Shown: positions 33,042 through 45,995 of the stretch, in pieces
Layout: each line of letters starts with the position of its first letter
How positions within the stretch are numbered: the first letter of the stretch is position 1
Source of the DNA: Hsuehochloa calcarea
Taxonomy: Eukaryota > Streptophyta > Magnoliopsida > Poales > Poaceae
Length of the DNA stretch: 64,000 nt
Direction of reading: 5' to 3'
NCBI GenBank assembly: GCA_036346395.1
Contig: CM070604.1
Coordinates: 33,197,662-33,261,661 of the forward strand
Notes under the pieces: generated by a model
What the model saw: only the letters and a program-made list of their open reading frames with translations
Databases searched by the model: none
Told to the model about the DNA's origin: nothing
Position numbers and translations under genes: made by a program

Positions 33042-33406
33042 TCCTTCCCTTCTTGAATTTGAGTCGTCCTCGACTCAATCATTTTCTCTAAGTCATCACT
33101 TTCCTGCAAAAAATTAGTAGCAACAGGAGGCAACGAAACATGCATATCTTCTAATAGACACAAAGATTCTTTGCAAACCATAGTATAGCATTTAGATTCA
33201 TATTTTTCCAAATCAATGCAATCAGATGTTGTAGCTAACATGATATGAGCTTTCAATTTAATTTCAGTTGGAGCTATGATAGGAGCTTTCAATTTAATTT
33301 CACTTGGAGCTATAATCTGATGATCATCTTTTCGCTTCTCTTGACTTGTTCTCTCCGTTCTTTCTAATTCATCCTTTAATATGGCTGCAGGAGACATTGG
33401 AAGCAA
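32816..33406 (-). pseudogene. Fused protease-linker and post-integrase ORF
   Basis: A 196-codon ORF. Residues 1-102 match the region between protease and RT in CRM-like polyproteins (MLPMSPAAILKDELER, VCKESLCLLED, SLPPVATNFLQ). From about residue 105 it jumps to the sequence that follows the integrase (ESRTTQIQEGKDDEDI). RT, RNase H and integrase are missing without a frameshift at the join, near 33090. A 12-residue tandem duplication, IIAPSEIKLKAP then IIAPTEIKLKAH, lies at residues 31-54. From residue 122 the reading frame is inside the LTR. Confidence 0.75.
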
Positions 33407-33511
33407 AGCGATTTTCTTTTCTTTATATGTGAAAGTATAATTATTAGATCTATCATGATGTTCAGTATATTTATCATATTGCCAAGGTCTACCTAATAAT
33501 AACGAGCATGC

Positions 33512-33760
33512 TTACATAGGTATGTTATTGCAATCAGCGTAGTCATGATATGATCCAATAGAAAAATATATGGGCACAAGTTTAGTCACCTTCAACTTAC
33601 CCCAAGAATTTAGCCATTGAATGTAGTAAGGATGAGGGTGTTGAGTTGTGGTCAAGCCAAGCTTCTCAACCATGTCGGTGTTAGTAAGATTATTGTAACT
33701 TCCGCCATCGATGATGACTTTGCATGAATGTTCCTTGATGATAAACTTTGATTGAAACAA
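33512..33760 (-). pseudogene. Aspartic protease domain of the CRM-like element
   Basis: VIIDGGSYNNL carries the catalytic Asp-Gly-Gly-Ser form used in CRM-like proteases. MVEKLGL, YYIQWLNSWGKLKVTKLV and SIGSYHDYADC follow in the normal family order. The ORF ends at NNIPM, before the GRPWQ-type motif. Linking frames to gag and to the downstream ORF are broken. Confidence 0.8.
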
Positions 33761-33940
33761 GGTGTGGCGTTAACTTTGTTCAACAATCTCTATTTGAGCA
33801 CTTAGCACACACTGTACAACTAGGCTTTAGTACTTGTCAGATGTCTCATGATGTAATTGTTCTTCCTCAATTTCATCACTTGCATTGTTAGTTGCAACCA
33901 AAACATATTTTTTTTCTCAATATCGCTAGTTGAAGTGGAC

Positions 33941-34417
33941 TCACCATTGTCCTTGATAAGTAAAGCTCGCTGACTTGAACAATCGCGCATCAAGTGCCCA
34001 AAATCCTTTGCAACGGTGACATTTTACATCTCTAGACCTCCCTATAGAAGCAATAGAAGAAGCACTTTTTGTAGGGATTTGTACCTTTGCTGATTTGCTT
34101 GCATCAAGGACATATTCAGGAGTGGAAGGAGCAATAGGGGGTGCACGGCTTGAGGAGGGTGCATCTCGGCCGGAAGTGGAGGAAGGTGCCACGTGTTGTT
34201 GCTGAATTGGCCTACCTGCAAAAGATCCTCCAATATTGCCCCTAGAGCGAGATTGTCGACCCTGCACTTCACTTTCAGCTTTGCGAGTAAGATGGAACAA
34301 ACGTGTGATAGAATTATATTCTTTATAATCTAAATTGTCTTTAATTTCACGGTTTAAGTATCCTAAAAATCTAGCCATCTTAGCATCTTCAATCTCATCT
34401 AAACCACATCGCAACAA
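33941..34417 (-). pseudogene. gag C-terminal half of the CRM-like element
   Basis: MARFLGYLNREIKDNLDYKEYNSITRLFHLTRKAE is the end of a chromovirus gag domain. A low-complexity S/P/Q-rich linker and the start of a zinc knuckle (DVKCHRCKGF) follow, after which the frame shifts and the H and last C are lost in this frame. The N-terminal half of gag is missing because a G-family LTR begins at 34518. Confidence 0.8.
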
Positions 34418-34517
34418 ACCAGTTTGTAATTCTTGATAATAATCCTCTACAGAATTACTATCTTATCTTAAACATTGCAATTTATAAAGCAAATTATGAG
34501 AATAATATGAAGGTACA

Positions 34518-37500
34518 TGTGAGGACCCCCGGATTATTTCTATAAGACTAAGGCCTTCCCGGTCTTATGAAAATAACTAAGGGCCTCAAGTAAGTGAATT
34601 CCATCCTAATTCCATCCAAGTGAGAGGGTCTGACTGAAACTAGAGCACCGGTAATCATGCGCACTGCTCCTCTGCGAGCACTACATGATGATCGGTTCTC
34701 TAAACGGTTCAAGTCCGCACTTGGACAAGTTAGAAGGGGATTCACAACAGTGAGTATGAGACTGTGTTAGCTCCTAGGATAGGCAACCAACATGCTCATA
34801 CTCTCATTCAACATTGATCGTAGACATACAACACTCATACATCGATAATCCAAAAGACATACAACAAATAGTTAAGTCTACAACTATTATATGACGGTCG
34901 ATCGGCCAAATTCAAATAAAAGTTCTAAGTAGTAGCGGAAGCAAGGTAAATAAAATAAAAGGTCCAGCATAGTGTGCCCATAGCCTAAGGCAACCGATTG
35001 GGAGTCAAATAATAGCACTATTCGTTAGCGTAGCCATAGTCGGCGCTAACGAACTCATTTGATCGGTAATTCATCTTCACCTGTAATTGCTGTAACACCC
35101 TGGCTATTCGGAATGCCAATATGTCACGCAAAACTATCAAACTACTAAGAATAGCATTAAAGCTGGATTATACAGATTCAATCAACAATAATTTCTAAAG
35201 AATGACAATAAACGATCACCAGATTCATGGAAAAGAATGGATAAACAGATATAATACCACGAACAGTCAAGCAATAACAAAGTTGGATTATTACAAATCT
35301 GGAAATTTATTTAACAAGTTGGCTTGACTGAAAGGTAATAATAATTATTCTGATTGGATAAAAGTGAAGTGCAGTGTGCCGAACTACCCCACCAAATCAC
35401 CTTGTCTTCTCCTCAATTACCTAATTAAAACATACAAAGCAAGGGTGAGTCGAAGACTCAGCAAGTACATACAAGAATAATCAAACATAGAGTGGACAAC
35501 ACAATCCAGTTGAATTACGAACAAATCTTGGAACACATATATGATTGAATGGAATGAATACATGAATGGATGGAATGAAAGAATGCATTGAAGGAATGGA
35601 CTAATCACGGCTTATCTGGTATAGCGAGTGATACACCGTCGGTGTTCATTAAGCCCGTACTTCACAAAATGCACGGACCCAATCACCGTATGAAGAACGT
35701 TTCATACGGTGTCCAAGTTGCCACATTGGAATGGTGGTCAACACTACCCACATTGGAATGGTGGGTTTTCAAATGCCCATCTTTGGAATTGATGGGTCTT
35801 TCAAATGCCCATCTTGGAATTGATGGGACTTACCAAAAGAATCCACTCCCGTGGTCATAATGAATTTTATGAATGAATATGATGATTTCTCATGGTATGA
35901 ATGAATAACCCACATTAGTGGAAAAGACACATGGCATTCAACAACATGTGTAAATAAGTATGAGTATGCATTCCCACACAACATAATATATCAAGGATGC
36001 CACACAAGTTAGTTGCATGTAATGGAATGCAACAACTGAAATGAATGCTAATTCTTTAATCACAAGAATCATCTTCTTGAAATGAAATAAACATCAGGAT
36101 GGATAGAAAAAGGCATTCACAATTTATCCCAACATCAAGCAAACAATTGGAAACATCACCAAACAGCATAGGGTACTTGCCTTCCGCGATGTGACGTAAT
36201 AGGAGGACACGAAAATGCCCCTCCACTCACCGCCTCACCGCCTACACAAATGTATAATCGAAATAAGAATAACAAGGTATGACATTGCTACAAGAGCCCT
36301 TCCATCCCCTCTATATCTCCCACCCAAACAACGGGATCAATTTTACCAAGTTTACCCAACAGCCCGATTACCGCTAAACTGGCAGTGATACTATAAAAAT
36401 CACCATTAATTATCTGTAACTCCAAAAGACCTAAAACCAGTGCTCACTGAATCTTAACAGATCAGGCTACAAAACATTAGTTGGCGGAATCCCCTGATTC
36501 GGCGAAAACAGAGGGCTAATTAACAGCTAAACACAACCCATCTACGTCTGTCCAGAATAAAGATCAGAGATAAAGAAAATGGCGTAACTTTCAACCTATT
36601 GATCCAATGAGAATGCTTCTTATCAGCTTGGAAAGATAATTTTAAGGGCTAAAATAACTTAGTTGGGTGAAGGTTCTGATTCGGCCCCTAATGTGAACAA
36701 AACCGAGGGACAAACCTACTGACCTCAGTTTTCAGACAGACCAGACAGTTCGTAATAACAAATTCATATATCCCAAACTACAGATTGGATTTTCCTGATC
36801 TTGGTGCCAAAAGAAAGCTAACGTTCCCAGGAATAAAACTCTAGAAGGGCAAAACCCCAGATTCGGCCTCTACAGTAGTCTAAACAATAGATGAAAACAC
36901 TAACAATTATCTACCCAAAATTCAGAACAGTGGTAAAGAAAATATCATAACGTTCATTATACAGGTCCAATGGAGATGATATTTATCAGATTTGAAAGAT
37001 AATTTAAAGGTCTACAATAACTTATTTGGGTGGAGGTTCTGGAAATGCCTCTAACTAAATCAAAACCTAGGATCAAGCCGACAGATCTTTCTCGTCAGAC
37101 AGACAGAATAGCGCGCACTAAAAAAATCATATCTACTAAACCGTAAGGCAGAATCACATGATCTCGGTGGCTATGGAAAGCTAAGAACAATACCTACAAC
37201 TTTCTAAGAGATGGACAGGACAGAAAATGAACGCATCTTACCCAAAATCGACGTACAAGGAGGTGCACAGCAAGGGGGAAGGGGGGCGGCGGCTCCAAAG
37301 GGGGGGGGGAGAGAAATGTGGAGTTTAGGGTTTGGGGGAGCCACCACATGGGCCCCTCCTGGGCCGTGGCCCAATCCCAGGTTGCCGTGAAATCACAGAA
37401 AACCCCCCGGTGAAAAGATGATTCTGGTTTTTCGATTAGCTCCCTCTTCCGAAACTTTTTCTAATAAGCCGAATCACCTTCGGGGTATTACAATTGCAGC

Positions 37501-38493
37501 AAGCGGGTTGAGTACAAAACGTACTTGTAAGTCTTACACAAAGGTAAAATTAGTTATGCATAATGGTCAATCAAAGAATAGCATTAGTGGCTTTAGTTTT
37601 GCGAATGACGCAATAATTTTTGACTTACACATACTAGTTTTTCAATTGCCATTTCAAAACCAGATTTGAAGTAGAAGTAAAGCATGTGATAAAGGAATAC
37701 ATTGATAAAAAAATTAATCAAACAAATACCAAAGTGGCAGCCCACTTTGATACGCTAAAATGCATGAACACCCGTTCATGCCGAAGACCAAGCTGTAATC
37801 ACAAATTTTAATTGAAAAAGTCTAGCGATTGATGTCTCCCAAAACCAAGTGTTGTCCATAACCGTGGACACGGCTATTCGAATAGTTTAATCCCTGCAGG
37901 GGAGTACTACTTTACCCACACGACTCGACCAGCCCGTAAGCCACCGGAATAACACACTTCCTATGGTGTGTCGTCCGGGGACGTCGAGATTTGGTACTTT
38001 TCGGAAAGAAAGTGGTATTGAGCCAGGTCCCCCTTAGAAGATGAACCCCAAACTTAGAACAAACGACGGATAGCACTTGCAAAGCGATCTCGCAAGTTAT
38101 GTTGGATATACCGATACAATGTAAATAAAGAAAAATAGTGCTCCCATGCACATTATAGAAAATTGTATTGGCTCCTACGAACAAATGATCAAACACAATT
38201 CTCCTCACATAACCAGAAACCACCTGAGATCCAACCCAATCAAAACCTTCCCCCCTACTTGACCAATTGGATCCCACCCCACGTGTGGTAGCACGATAGT
38301 TACTTGGAATGACAGCCCATGGCTCAGTACTTAGCGGTCCGGACAAGTCAACTACATACCCGATCTCGTGCACGAAGGCACCATCACTAGCAACCTCTTG
38401 TCCAAACCAAAACTACTTGAAACAACAAAATTATACTCAAAATAACAAGATGCAATGATCTGGACCAAAATTTATAATTGATAAGAGTGAAGT
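34518..38493 (-). repeat. G-family LTR, copy G1, minus strand, partial and interrupted
   Basis: It begins TGTGAGGACCCCCGG, the reverse complement of the 3' end of the 52011-56532 LTR, and follows that LTR in inverse order (CCTCAAGTAAGTGAATTCC, CTCTGCGAGCAC). It is interrupted at 35091-37497 by a solo LTR. After the break come GTCCATAACCGTGGACACGG and GTGCACGAAGGCACC, also in inverse order. It stops at 38493, where a plus-strand G LTR starts, so the first part of the LTR is missing. Confidence 0.82.
35091..37492 (-). repeat. Solo LTR of family F
   Basis: It runs from TGTAACACCCTGG to GGGGTATTACA and is flanked by the 5-bp duplication ATTGC (35086-35090 and 37493-37497), with no primer-binding site or internal sequence on either side. 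It is similar to the LTRs at 13546-15738 and 61657-63864 (shared CACTTGCCTTCCG, CTCACCGCCTACAC and GGGCAAAACCCCA blocks) but clearly diverged. It arose by recombination between the two LTRs of an element that had entered the G1 LTR. Confidence 0.93.
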
Positions 38494-41400
38494 TGTAACA
38501 GCCCCAATTTTAATAAACAGTAATTATATGCATTTTATATTATAATTGTTATTTTTGAAGCATTGCATAAATTATTGTATTTGTAAATATCCTAATCAAA
38601 GTCTAACATGTAACTCCAATCAAAGCTCCAAAGAGAGACAACAATAAATACTTATGAAATTCTCTGGGAAATAATTTAATTAAACCTTACAATGTTTATC
38701 GTGAATAAAAATCTTCTCAATACAAGTGACACAAGAATTTATTTACATCAGAGCAGATTATATTTTACAACTTTGAGTAATTTACAAAATATTAAAATAA
38801 AACTTGCTTTGCATGTCGCCAAAAGCCTTCCCCGTCCATCGTTGTCCAGTCAAACCGTCTTCCTCGACCCAATCCGAAACACCATTCGCAGCTCCATAGT
38901 CTGCCAACAAATCAAAAGGCAATTAGTTGTTCATAAAAGCAATATAATAGAGTTAGAATAAAATAAATTGCTGTCAGTGTACCATAGGAATCATCACGGT
39001 TCCCAGATCTACCTAGATTAGTCGGTACCTTGAGTATCGAGACTACCCACACCAACCTAGGTTAACTGACATCTTGATTTTCAAGTCACCTAGGCTAACC
39101 CAGGTTAGTCGGCACCGGGATACCCATGATACCTAGACTAACATAAGTAAATCGGCACCGTCTTATTTCTGTAGGTTCTCATCATTCGGCGTTTAGGGAA
39201 GTCCAACACCCATATACACTGAATTGCCTCAACTGTAGCGAATACCTTGCATAATTAATTGCTAACCAATGAACCAAAATAACCATAGTCCAATCATATC
39301 TTGCAAAGCCATTCAAATAAACACAAGGGCAAAAGGGAAATTCATGGGTCACAAAGGAAATGCAGCCGGATACACCCCCAGCCGGGTGCATTTCCCAATT
39401 CAAGCCTCACAGCTCATTCACCTCCCAAGCCAAGCACCACCGCAAGCACCAGTCAGGGCACCGCCAAAGGAAACGGTCGAGCAGAGCCCAGCGAAGCACC
39501 AAGGGACAGCACAGCCGCTTCCAGAGACTTCCCAACCCATTGCAAAACCAGCAAAGCCAGTGCACACAAGCCAAGTCCCATTCAGTGCACCACCGAAGGA
39601 AACCAAGAACAAGGCAACCAAAGCACCAGCACACCACCACCGTCACCCACAAACCCCACAGGGAGCAGCCGGAGAAGAGGAGCTCAAGGTGATGGGGAAA
39701 ACCGGCGGAGCGTGGACGCCATCGGTGACAGCAGTGAGCCATCGACGACCATCTGGGCACTGCCAAGCCGACAAGAGCACGGAGGGCCAGAACCATCAGG
39801 GAGCCAGGAAGCAGAGGAAGAGGGGAGCACCAGCACAAAACTAGCACTGCCACCGTCTCCTCCCAACCCAGAATCATCAAGAGGTAACCCCCAGTGCACA
39901 TCAGTATGCATTTCACTCATCCAAATCATTCACACAAATCACTAGATCTCAGTAGAATAATCTGGTAGCTCTTAGTTCATCATCATCACAGAGCAATAGG
40001 GAGAGGAGTAGAGGGAGATCAGATGAGGACTTTCCTTAGTGGCAACCGAACCCAACACCCACCTCCACCATCAGTAGCATTCACCACCTCAGATCAACCT
40101 CCATAAGCATGCATACATAAATAATCAACGAGCATTAATACTAAAATCAACTGGATTTGCTAAAAATCAACATAACTGAAATCAAAATAGAACGAGGAAC
40201 AAAATCTGGCAGTAGACCGAGGCAGGACTGGGCCGGTTCTGGGAAGCCGAGGCGGCCGGGAGGCCGAGGCGGCCGAGCCGAAGCGCGCCAGGCCGGGGGA
40301 GGAAGCTGAGGGAAGGTGGAGTCGGGAGCAGCGGCGTTTGGGGGTGCATCTACGCCGGGAGAAGAGAGAGGCGGCGCTTGGCCTCCGGCCGCGCCGGAGG
40401 AGGAGGAGGCGTAGGGGACCGGGGCGTAGGGGCACCGAAGGGGAGAGTAGCCGGAGCCGGGAGTGAGGGAGCCCGGGACGGCAGCGGCCTTGGTGAGCCG
40501 GGAGAGCAGCAAGCAAGCGCGAGGAACCGAGCGCGCGGGGCGCAGAGCCGGAGGAGGCGGCGCCTTGAGGGAGCGAGAGAGAGAGGGAGAGGATGAAGAA
40601 ATAAGGAAGGGGAGGAAGAGATAAGGGGGAGAGAAGGGAGCGTCGGCTGAGAGAGGGAGTAGGGTGGTGTCGGCTGAGAAAGAAAGGGAGTTAGAAAAGG
40701 AAAGAAATGGTATGAAAGAAAATGGAGGAAAGAAAATAAAATTGTGTAGAAATTTTTTGTAAAATTAAAAATAAGTAGTGAGAACGTGTTCGTAGCCTAC
40801 CTGTGATTTTCGGGCGAATCGCCAAAGGTATAGAATTCTTGAACGCGTACGAAAATAATATCACCTAAACTCTAGGTATCGTCAGTCATTATGATTCCAC
40901 TAGAAATTGAATTAACTTTAACCAGTCCATAAGAAATTGAACTTTAATTAAATTAAAATCTATACCTCAATGTATCTAGAATCGTGACCTCATTAATATG
41001 TAACAATCATGCATTTTTGAGCATTTTGGATTTCTCGATTTTATCGGTGTTTATTCGCTATTGTATTTTCTCTTTAGATCCCGAATTGCGCGACGTGAAC
41101 AATAACGCCTCCGAGAGTGAACAAGTGGACATTCCATAAGGCAAGCATCCTCTTTGCACCATGTTGATCCCAATTTTCGTACTGTAGATTTCTAAAAACA
41201 GTGACACTGTTGCATGCTAGTTTCTAAAAATTTATTTGTGATCGGTCAATAGTTAGTTACTACCTAATACTTGAGGCTTACCTTTAATCAGATCATACAC
41301 TCAAACTTAAGGTAGTGCTTCTATACTAAAATACTTATTCCATGAATTGCTTAGCCATGCAGTCTGTAGTGTGTCAAGTTTATTTTACCAAACTTGGAAA

Positions 41401-42894
41401 CATAAATGAATTTCATTTATTTTGATTCTTTGTTCAGTCTATTTAAATCTGAAATGAAAGTAAATTTTGTTTATTCACACTGATTTTAAATCTGGACAAG
41501 TGGATGCTAGTGAGGGTGCCTTAGTGCACGAGACTGGGAAATGTGGTTGTCTTGTCTGGATTAATTAAGGACTGAACATTGACTGGACGATTCAAGCCCC
41601 AACGTACTTCCACACGCAGTGTATGGGCGCTGTTTGGTTAAGTAAAAGGTTAATGCTATTGAGTTGGAAAACAGGAAAGTAAGGACATATGTGTTTGATT
41701 TCGTATCTATATCATATGTTCTTAGGAGGGTGAGGCCGTACATGCGTTCCATCACATGTATGTGCCGTAAGGGCTCCGATTGCGAATTAATATGTGCATC
41801 TAGCACAGCTCTACTTTCTGTCATTTAATTTCTGTTGTTCGAATCGGCATTCCCGGCACAACATGTGGGCCCCCGATTGGCAGGTTCTATTAGTAACTTG
41901 AACTAAGCGGGATCAGTAACACATGGGTATTCCAGCTCAATAGTGTCAACTTGTTGAAAAATACTAGATCTTAGTTTACCCAGCCGGCATACCAAAGGCA
42001 GTGTGCCATTATTCCGGAGGCTACGGGCTAACTAAGTCGTGTGGGTAAAGATGTACACCCCTGCAGGGATTAAAACTATTCGAATAGCCGTGTCCACGGT
42101 TACAGACAACGCTTGAATTGAATAGATCTTTGTATAGGTTTTGAATTACAACTTGTTGGATACTGTTTTCGATTTAATAAATATTTATGTGAGGAGTCAG
42201 TGGCCGACAGCCACTTAAGAATTGTTATTATTCTTGATTACATTTCCTTTTATGCAAAGCTTTAGTCCAAATTGATTTATAAAATTGCTTTGTCAAAACT
42301 TAAGTGTAGGTTAAGATGCATTGCTTTACGCAAAATTGAACCATTATAACCTTCCTGTTGTTAACCTTATGCATATATCAATTCTAATCCTTTGTATAGG
42401 ACCTCTCAAACATTTTCTTTTATTTAGTTTGTGTAAGTCTTGTTGAGTACCTTCCGTACTCAGTGGAATTGTCCACTTGTTGCAGGTAAAGAACTTCCTA
42501 GTTAATATTTCAAGTTGATGCGGTTACGTTGATGCTTCGGCTTTAATCCCAGTCAAGTTGCACTTGGGTGGTGGCCCTCCACTGGGAAGCTTATTTTATT
42601 GCTTCATCTTCTATTTCTGGTTTACCTAATGTTTCCGCTGTAAATTTTTACTAATGTATTTCAATCGTGTATGCTTGTGATATCATGTTGTAAGGATATG
42701 CTTATGTTAGCAGCTAATCCTAGGAGCTAACATGAGAGGCATATCCGGGAACCTGAATATTGGATTTGTATCTTGTTAAGAATTGTGCTTCTAGTATAAT
42801 TTTTAATTAAGACTTGATTGTTATTGATTAAGAATTATGCTGTTGGTATGATTATTAATTCGATACAAACCTCCAATATTCCGGGGTCCTCACA
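38494..42894 (+). repeat. G-family LTR, copy G2, plus strand, complete 5' LTR
   Basis: It starts TGTAACAGCCCC and ends GGGGTCCTCACA, 4.4 kb, followed after four bases by a primer-binding site, so it is a 5' LTR. It contains the repeat cassette (38949-39190) and a GC-rich block (39340-40600) with overlapping ORFs on both strands that I do not regard as genes. It is strongly diverged from the 52011-56532 copy at its start (TGTAACAGCCCCAATT against TGTCACATCCCCAAATT). Confidence 0.85.
38949..39190 (+). repeat. Repeat cassette, copy 2 (inside LTR G2)
   Basis: Matches 25075-25312 with the same unit order and orientation and ends at the same point (ATCATTCGGC). It is not seen at the equivalent place in the G4 LTR. 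Confidence 0.8.
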
Positions 42895-42898
42895 GCGT

Positions 42899-42910
42899 TG
42901 GTATCAGAGC
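42899..42910 (+). other. Primer-binding site after LTR G2
   Basis: TGGTATCAGAGC lies four bases after the LTR end. Only about 60 bases of leader follow before homology passes to a minus-strand LTR near 42970, so the interior of this element is lost or displaced. Confidence 0.9.
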
Positions 42911-42969
42911 TGTGTTGACTGTAGGTTAAACTCGTAGCAATGGACGATGTTAGGAATTTGGTTTGTAAA

Positions 42970-45900
42970 AAGTATTTCCCGAGTCTTGTGCACGAAGGCG
43001 CCTACACTACAACCACTTGTCCGGACCCAAATCCTTTGTAATTTGACCAATATAAACTAAACAACCATATTCAAATATTTGAACCAAAAGTATAAAAGAT
43101 AAGTGTGAGGTGTTTCCCACGATTGACGAGATAACCCCATCAACCTATCTAATGTGTCTACTAGACTCACAAGGCTCAACATTCAACATACATAATGTAT
43201 ATATCATCACAAATATCTAACTTAATCATATTGGTAAAGGAAACATCAAGGATAACCTGCAAGAGTAGGATATAATTACCTAACTTAAAAAAATATCAAT
43301 ATATCCAAAATAGCATGCAAACAAGTATCATTACGATTCAAAATACTAACTTAACAAAATATGGGATCAATATGATGCAAAACAAAGTTCAAATGATGTT
43401 TTCCTTGCGGGAAGTCTAATTTCTCACTCTCGGTGGCGTAGTTGTTCACATCCGGCACTTTGGAATATAGGGAAATATGATATCAAATAAACACCGAGAA
43501 AAGTCAAAAAATTCAAAATGCTCAAAAATACACAAAAATTTATAAAATAGGTAGATTATGATTTTATATGAATTTAGGTGAAATAATTATTCCAATTGGA
43601 GTTCATATGCAAAAGTTATAGCCTTTGGAAAATCAGAATTGGAGAAAAGGCTACACATTCAGCTTCGGTCAGTTTTCATCCGAATTGCAACTTTTTGTGA
43701 AAATTTGAAAAACACTAGTAGATATAAGGATGACATGGTTAGCTAGAGAATAAAACGTTATGACCAAAATAAATTGGTTCACCTCATTTGGAGTTCAGAT
43801 GAATTTTTGAAGTTAATTAAATTCTAGTGTAAAAATAATTCTCATCCGAAATGAATTTGAATTCTGAATTTTTCTAGCACAGTAACATGATTCAAACCTA
43901 TTCCAAATTAAATTACATAAAAAATAAAAATAAAAAGAATTGGTTTCAGTCAATTTGGAGTTAATTTGTATTGGTTATGAATTTTTTAAGTTATTTAATT
44001 TTTTAAGTGTAACAATAATCTTTTTACAAATTTTCAAATGCATTTAATACTTTTTAAACTCAGCCTATACTAGACTCTGTCACTTACATGTGGGGTCCAC
44101 TGTAATATATTCCATTTTCATTTAATTTCCAATTTAAATTCCTACTGACAGGTGGGACCCCTTGTCATTGACTTGGTCCATGCAAATAGTGTATGGACTG
44201 GAGATCAACATGCACTGTGGTTTAGTCCATGGACTATGGTCCATGCGCACTTAATTGGCCCAGTCCAGATGTCATTGACTCAATTTAAACCGGTTTAATC
44301 CCTTGTTTTCTATTCACATGAGCCACATGTAATAGACTCATCAACATATTAAGACATGCAGTCATTATAAACCTAAGCAATCATTAGCTCTAACCTGAGT
44401 GGGATTTATCCTAATCCTGAAGCTACAGTAACTTTTGTGAGCTCGGACAGCAGAGGAGCTCTAGCTGTGACTTTGCCCGGCGGGTTGCCCGCGCTGTGGT
44501 CCTCGCTGGTGCGAGCTAAGGGCAGGAATGGATTCCTTGAGGCCTTGCGCACCTTAATGCACCAGTGGCTAAGCTCACGGTGGCCTGTAGCAGTGGTGCA
44601 CCGGGGAAAGGCGGTGGTGGTGCCACGGTGAATGTGCATGCAAAACTATGGCTACGCACAGAGTAAAAACGTGCATGCACTAGCATCTAAGGGTCACAGT
44701 GAGCCTACCGGAGGATGGGGAGGTCCGGAGGTCGCCGTAGGAAGTTTGACATTAGCAATGAGCTCCATGTGGGGAACGCAATCTGAGGAAGGAGAAGGAG
44801 AAAGAGTGGACGGGATAGCTTGAATAGGTTAAACAGGTGGTAGATATGCAAGGAATTGATGCAAAGCTCACCAGAACGGCGTCAGGGAAGAAGGGAGGGT
44901 TGGCGGCCGGAAATGGAGCAACTCTAAAATTCCCAAGCTCCTGTGAATGATTGCAATAATTGGTTGAGGGGTAGTCATCCTCATGCTATAGGGCACGTGG
45001 TGACACACTTAAAAGAGGGTAGAGCTCACCAAGAATTGAAATGGCACGGTGGTGTGGTTGCGGGTGCGCTCTGGGGCCAATGAGGAGATGTAAGTGTTTC
45101 GGGAACTACAAGCAATGGAAAAGGCCGGCATGAGCCAAGATGAACATGGCGAAGAGAGTAGAAGGAGAGGGGCTATCTGTTGTGAAGCTTACCTAAGACT
45201 AGAGCTCAAACGAGCATCTTCCTCTTCCGTCACTGACAGGAGGAATGAGGGAGAAGGGAGGCATGGAGTGGGTTGTAGCTCGGGGAGAATACGGAATTGG
45301 AAGCGGTGTGAAATGGCAACACTCTAGAGCTGTGGATATGGGCAGTGGATCACGGTGTCAACCGGGCGGCGCAGGGCATCACGGCCGCATGGCGTGCGTG
45401 CTCTGCGCGTCACCTGCACCAAGTCAGGGACGACCCCGACAAGTGGGCTCAAGGTGGCAGCGGCACAAGGAGGCACAGGTCGTACTGTGGTTCGGTCGGT
45501 TGTTTAGTTGGTCGGGTCAAGTCTAGTCAAATAGGTTCGGTCCGAGTCAAACTATTGACTGATTTGAAATCAAATCCTTCTACTTTGACTGGAGATTTAA
45601 AAATAGAAAATATATTCATAAAATTCTAAAAAAATTTGGAGGTGTTCCTGGGATGACCTAGTACACATATAAATTTTCTAACATCACTGTCCATATTTTA
45701 TTTACTTATTTTTAATTATTTAATCGTAGGGGTTATTGAAATAGGATTTGACTTTTCTTAGGGTCGATTCATGATAAATATTATAAGAGTTAAATAAATT
45801 ATTTCCCAAGGATGATAACAAATATTTAATGTTATTTTCTTTTGGATATTCAATTTGAGTTGTATGTTTCACTTTGATTCAAAAATTTCAAATGCAATAT

Positions 45901-45995
45901 TTTGTGCATATTCTCGAGAAATCAAATGCATGCTCATAAACTACATATTAATTCTAATAATTAAAATTGGGGTTGTGGCACTAAGTCCTGTCACA
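42970..45995 (-). repeat. G-family LTR, copy G3, minus strand, partial
   Basis: It starts abruptly at GTCTTGTGCACGAAGGC, the same internal LTR point seen at 38360 in G1, and runs to the LTR start, where ATTAAAATTGGGGTTGTGGCA ends at 45980. A TGTCACA at 45989-45995 may be the true terminal bases. A GC-rich block with small ORFs (44400-45530) is the counterpart of the GC-rich blocks in G2 and G4. No gene is supported. Confidence 0.72.

Larger units (their letters stand above)
32335..34517 (-). mobile_element. Internally deleted CRM-like Ty3/gypsy element (gag and protease only)
   Basis: Reading the minus strand: a gag part (34417-33941), protease (33760-33512), a fused ORF (33406-32816) and an LTR opening at 33041 with TGATGAGGACATC, the start typical of centromeric CRM/CRR elements. 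The coding frame runs into the LTR, another CRM trait. RT, RNase H and integrase are absent. Homology to the LTR copy at 46224-46980 stops about 40 bases before the LTR end, at 32335. The gag side is cut at 34517, where a G-family LTR begins. This is a non-autonomous derivative, comparable in kind to rice noaCRR elements (comparison by general knowledge only). Confidence 0.75.

Noticed and set aside
39269..39945. Overlapping plus-strand ORFs of 191 and 214 codons in LTR G2
   Set aside because: Low-complexity Q/P/S-rich products in two frames at once, with an antisense ORF as long. They lie inside an LTR and no domain is seen.
44400..45530. Short ORFs in LTR G3
   Set aside because: All under 100 codons, in the GC-rich LTR block, and not matching ORFs at the equivalent places in G2 or G4.
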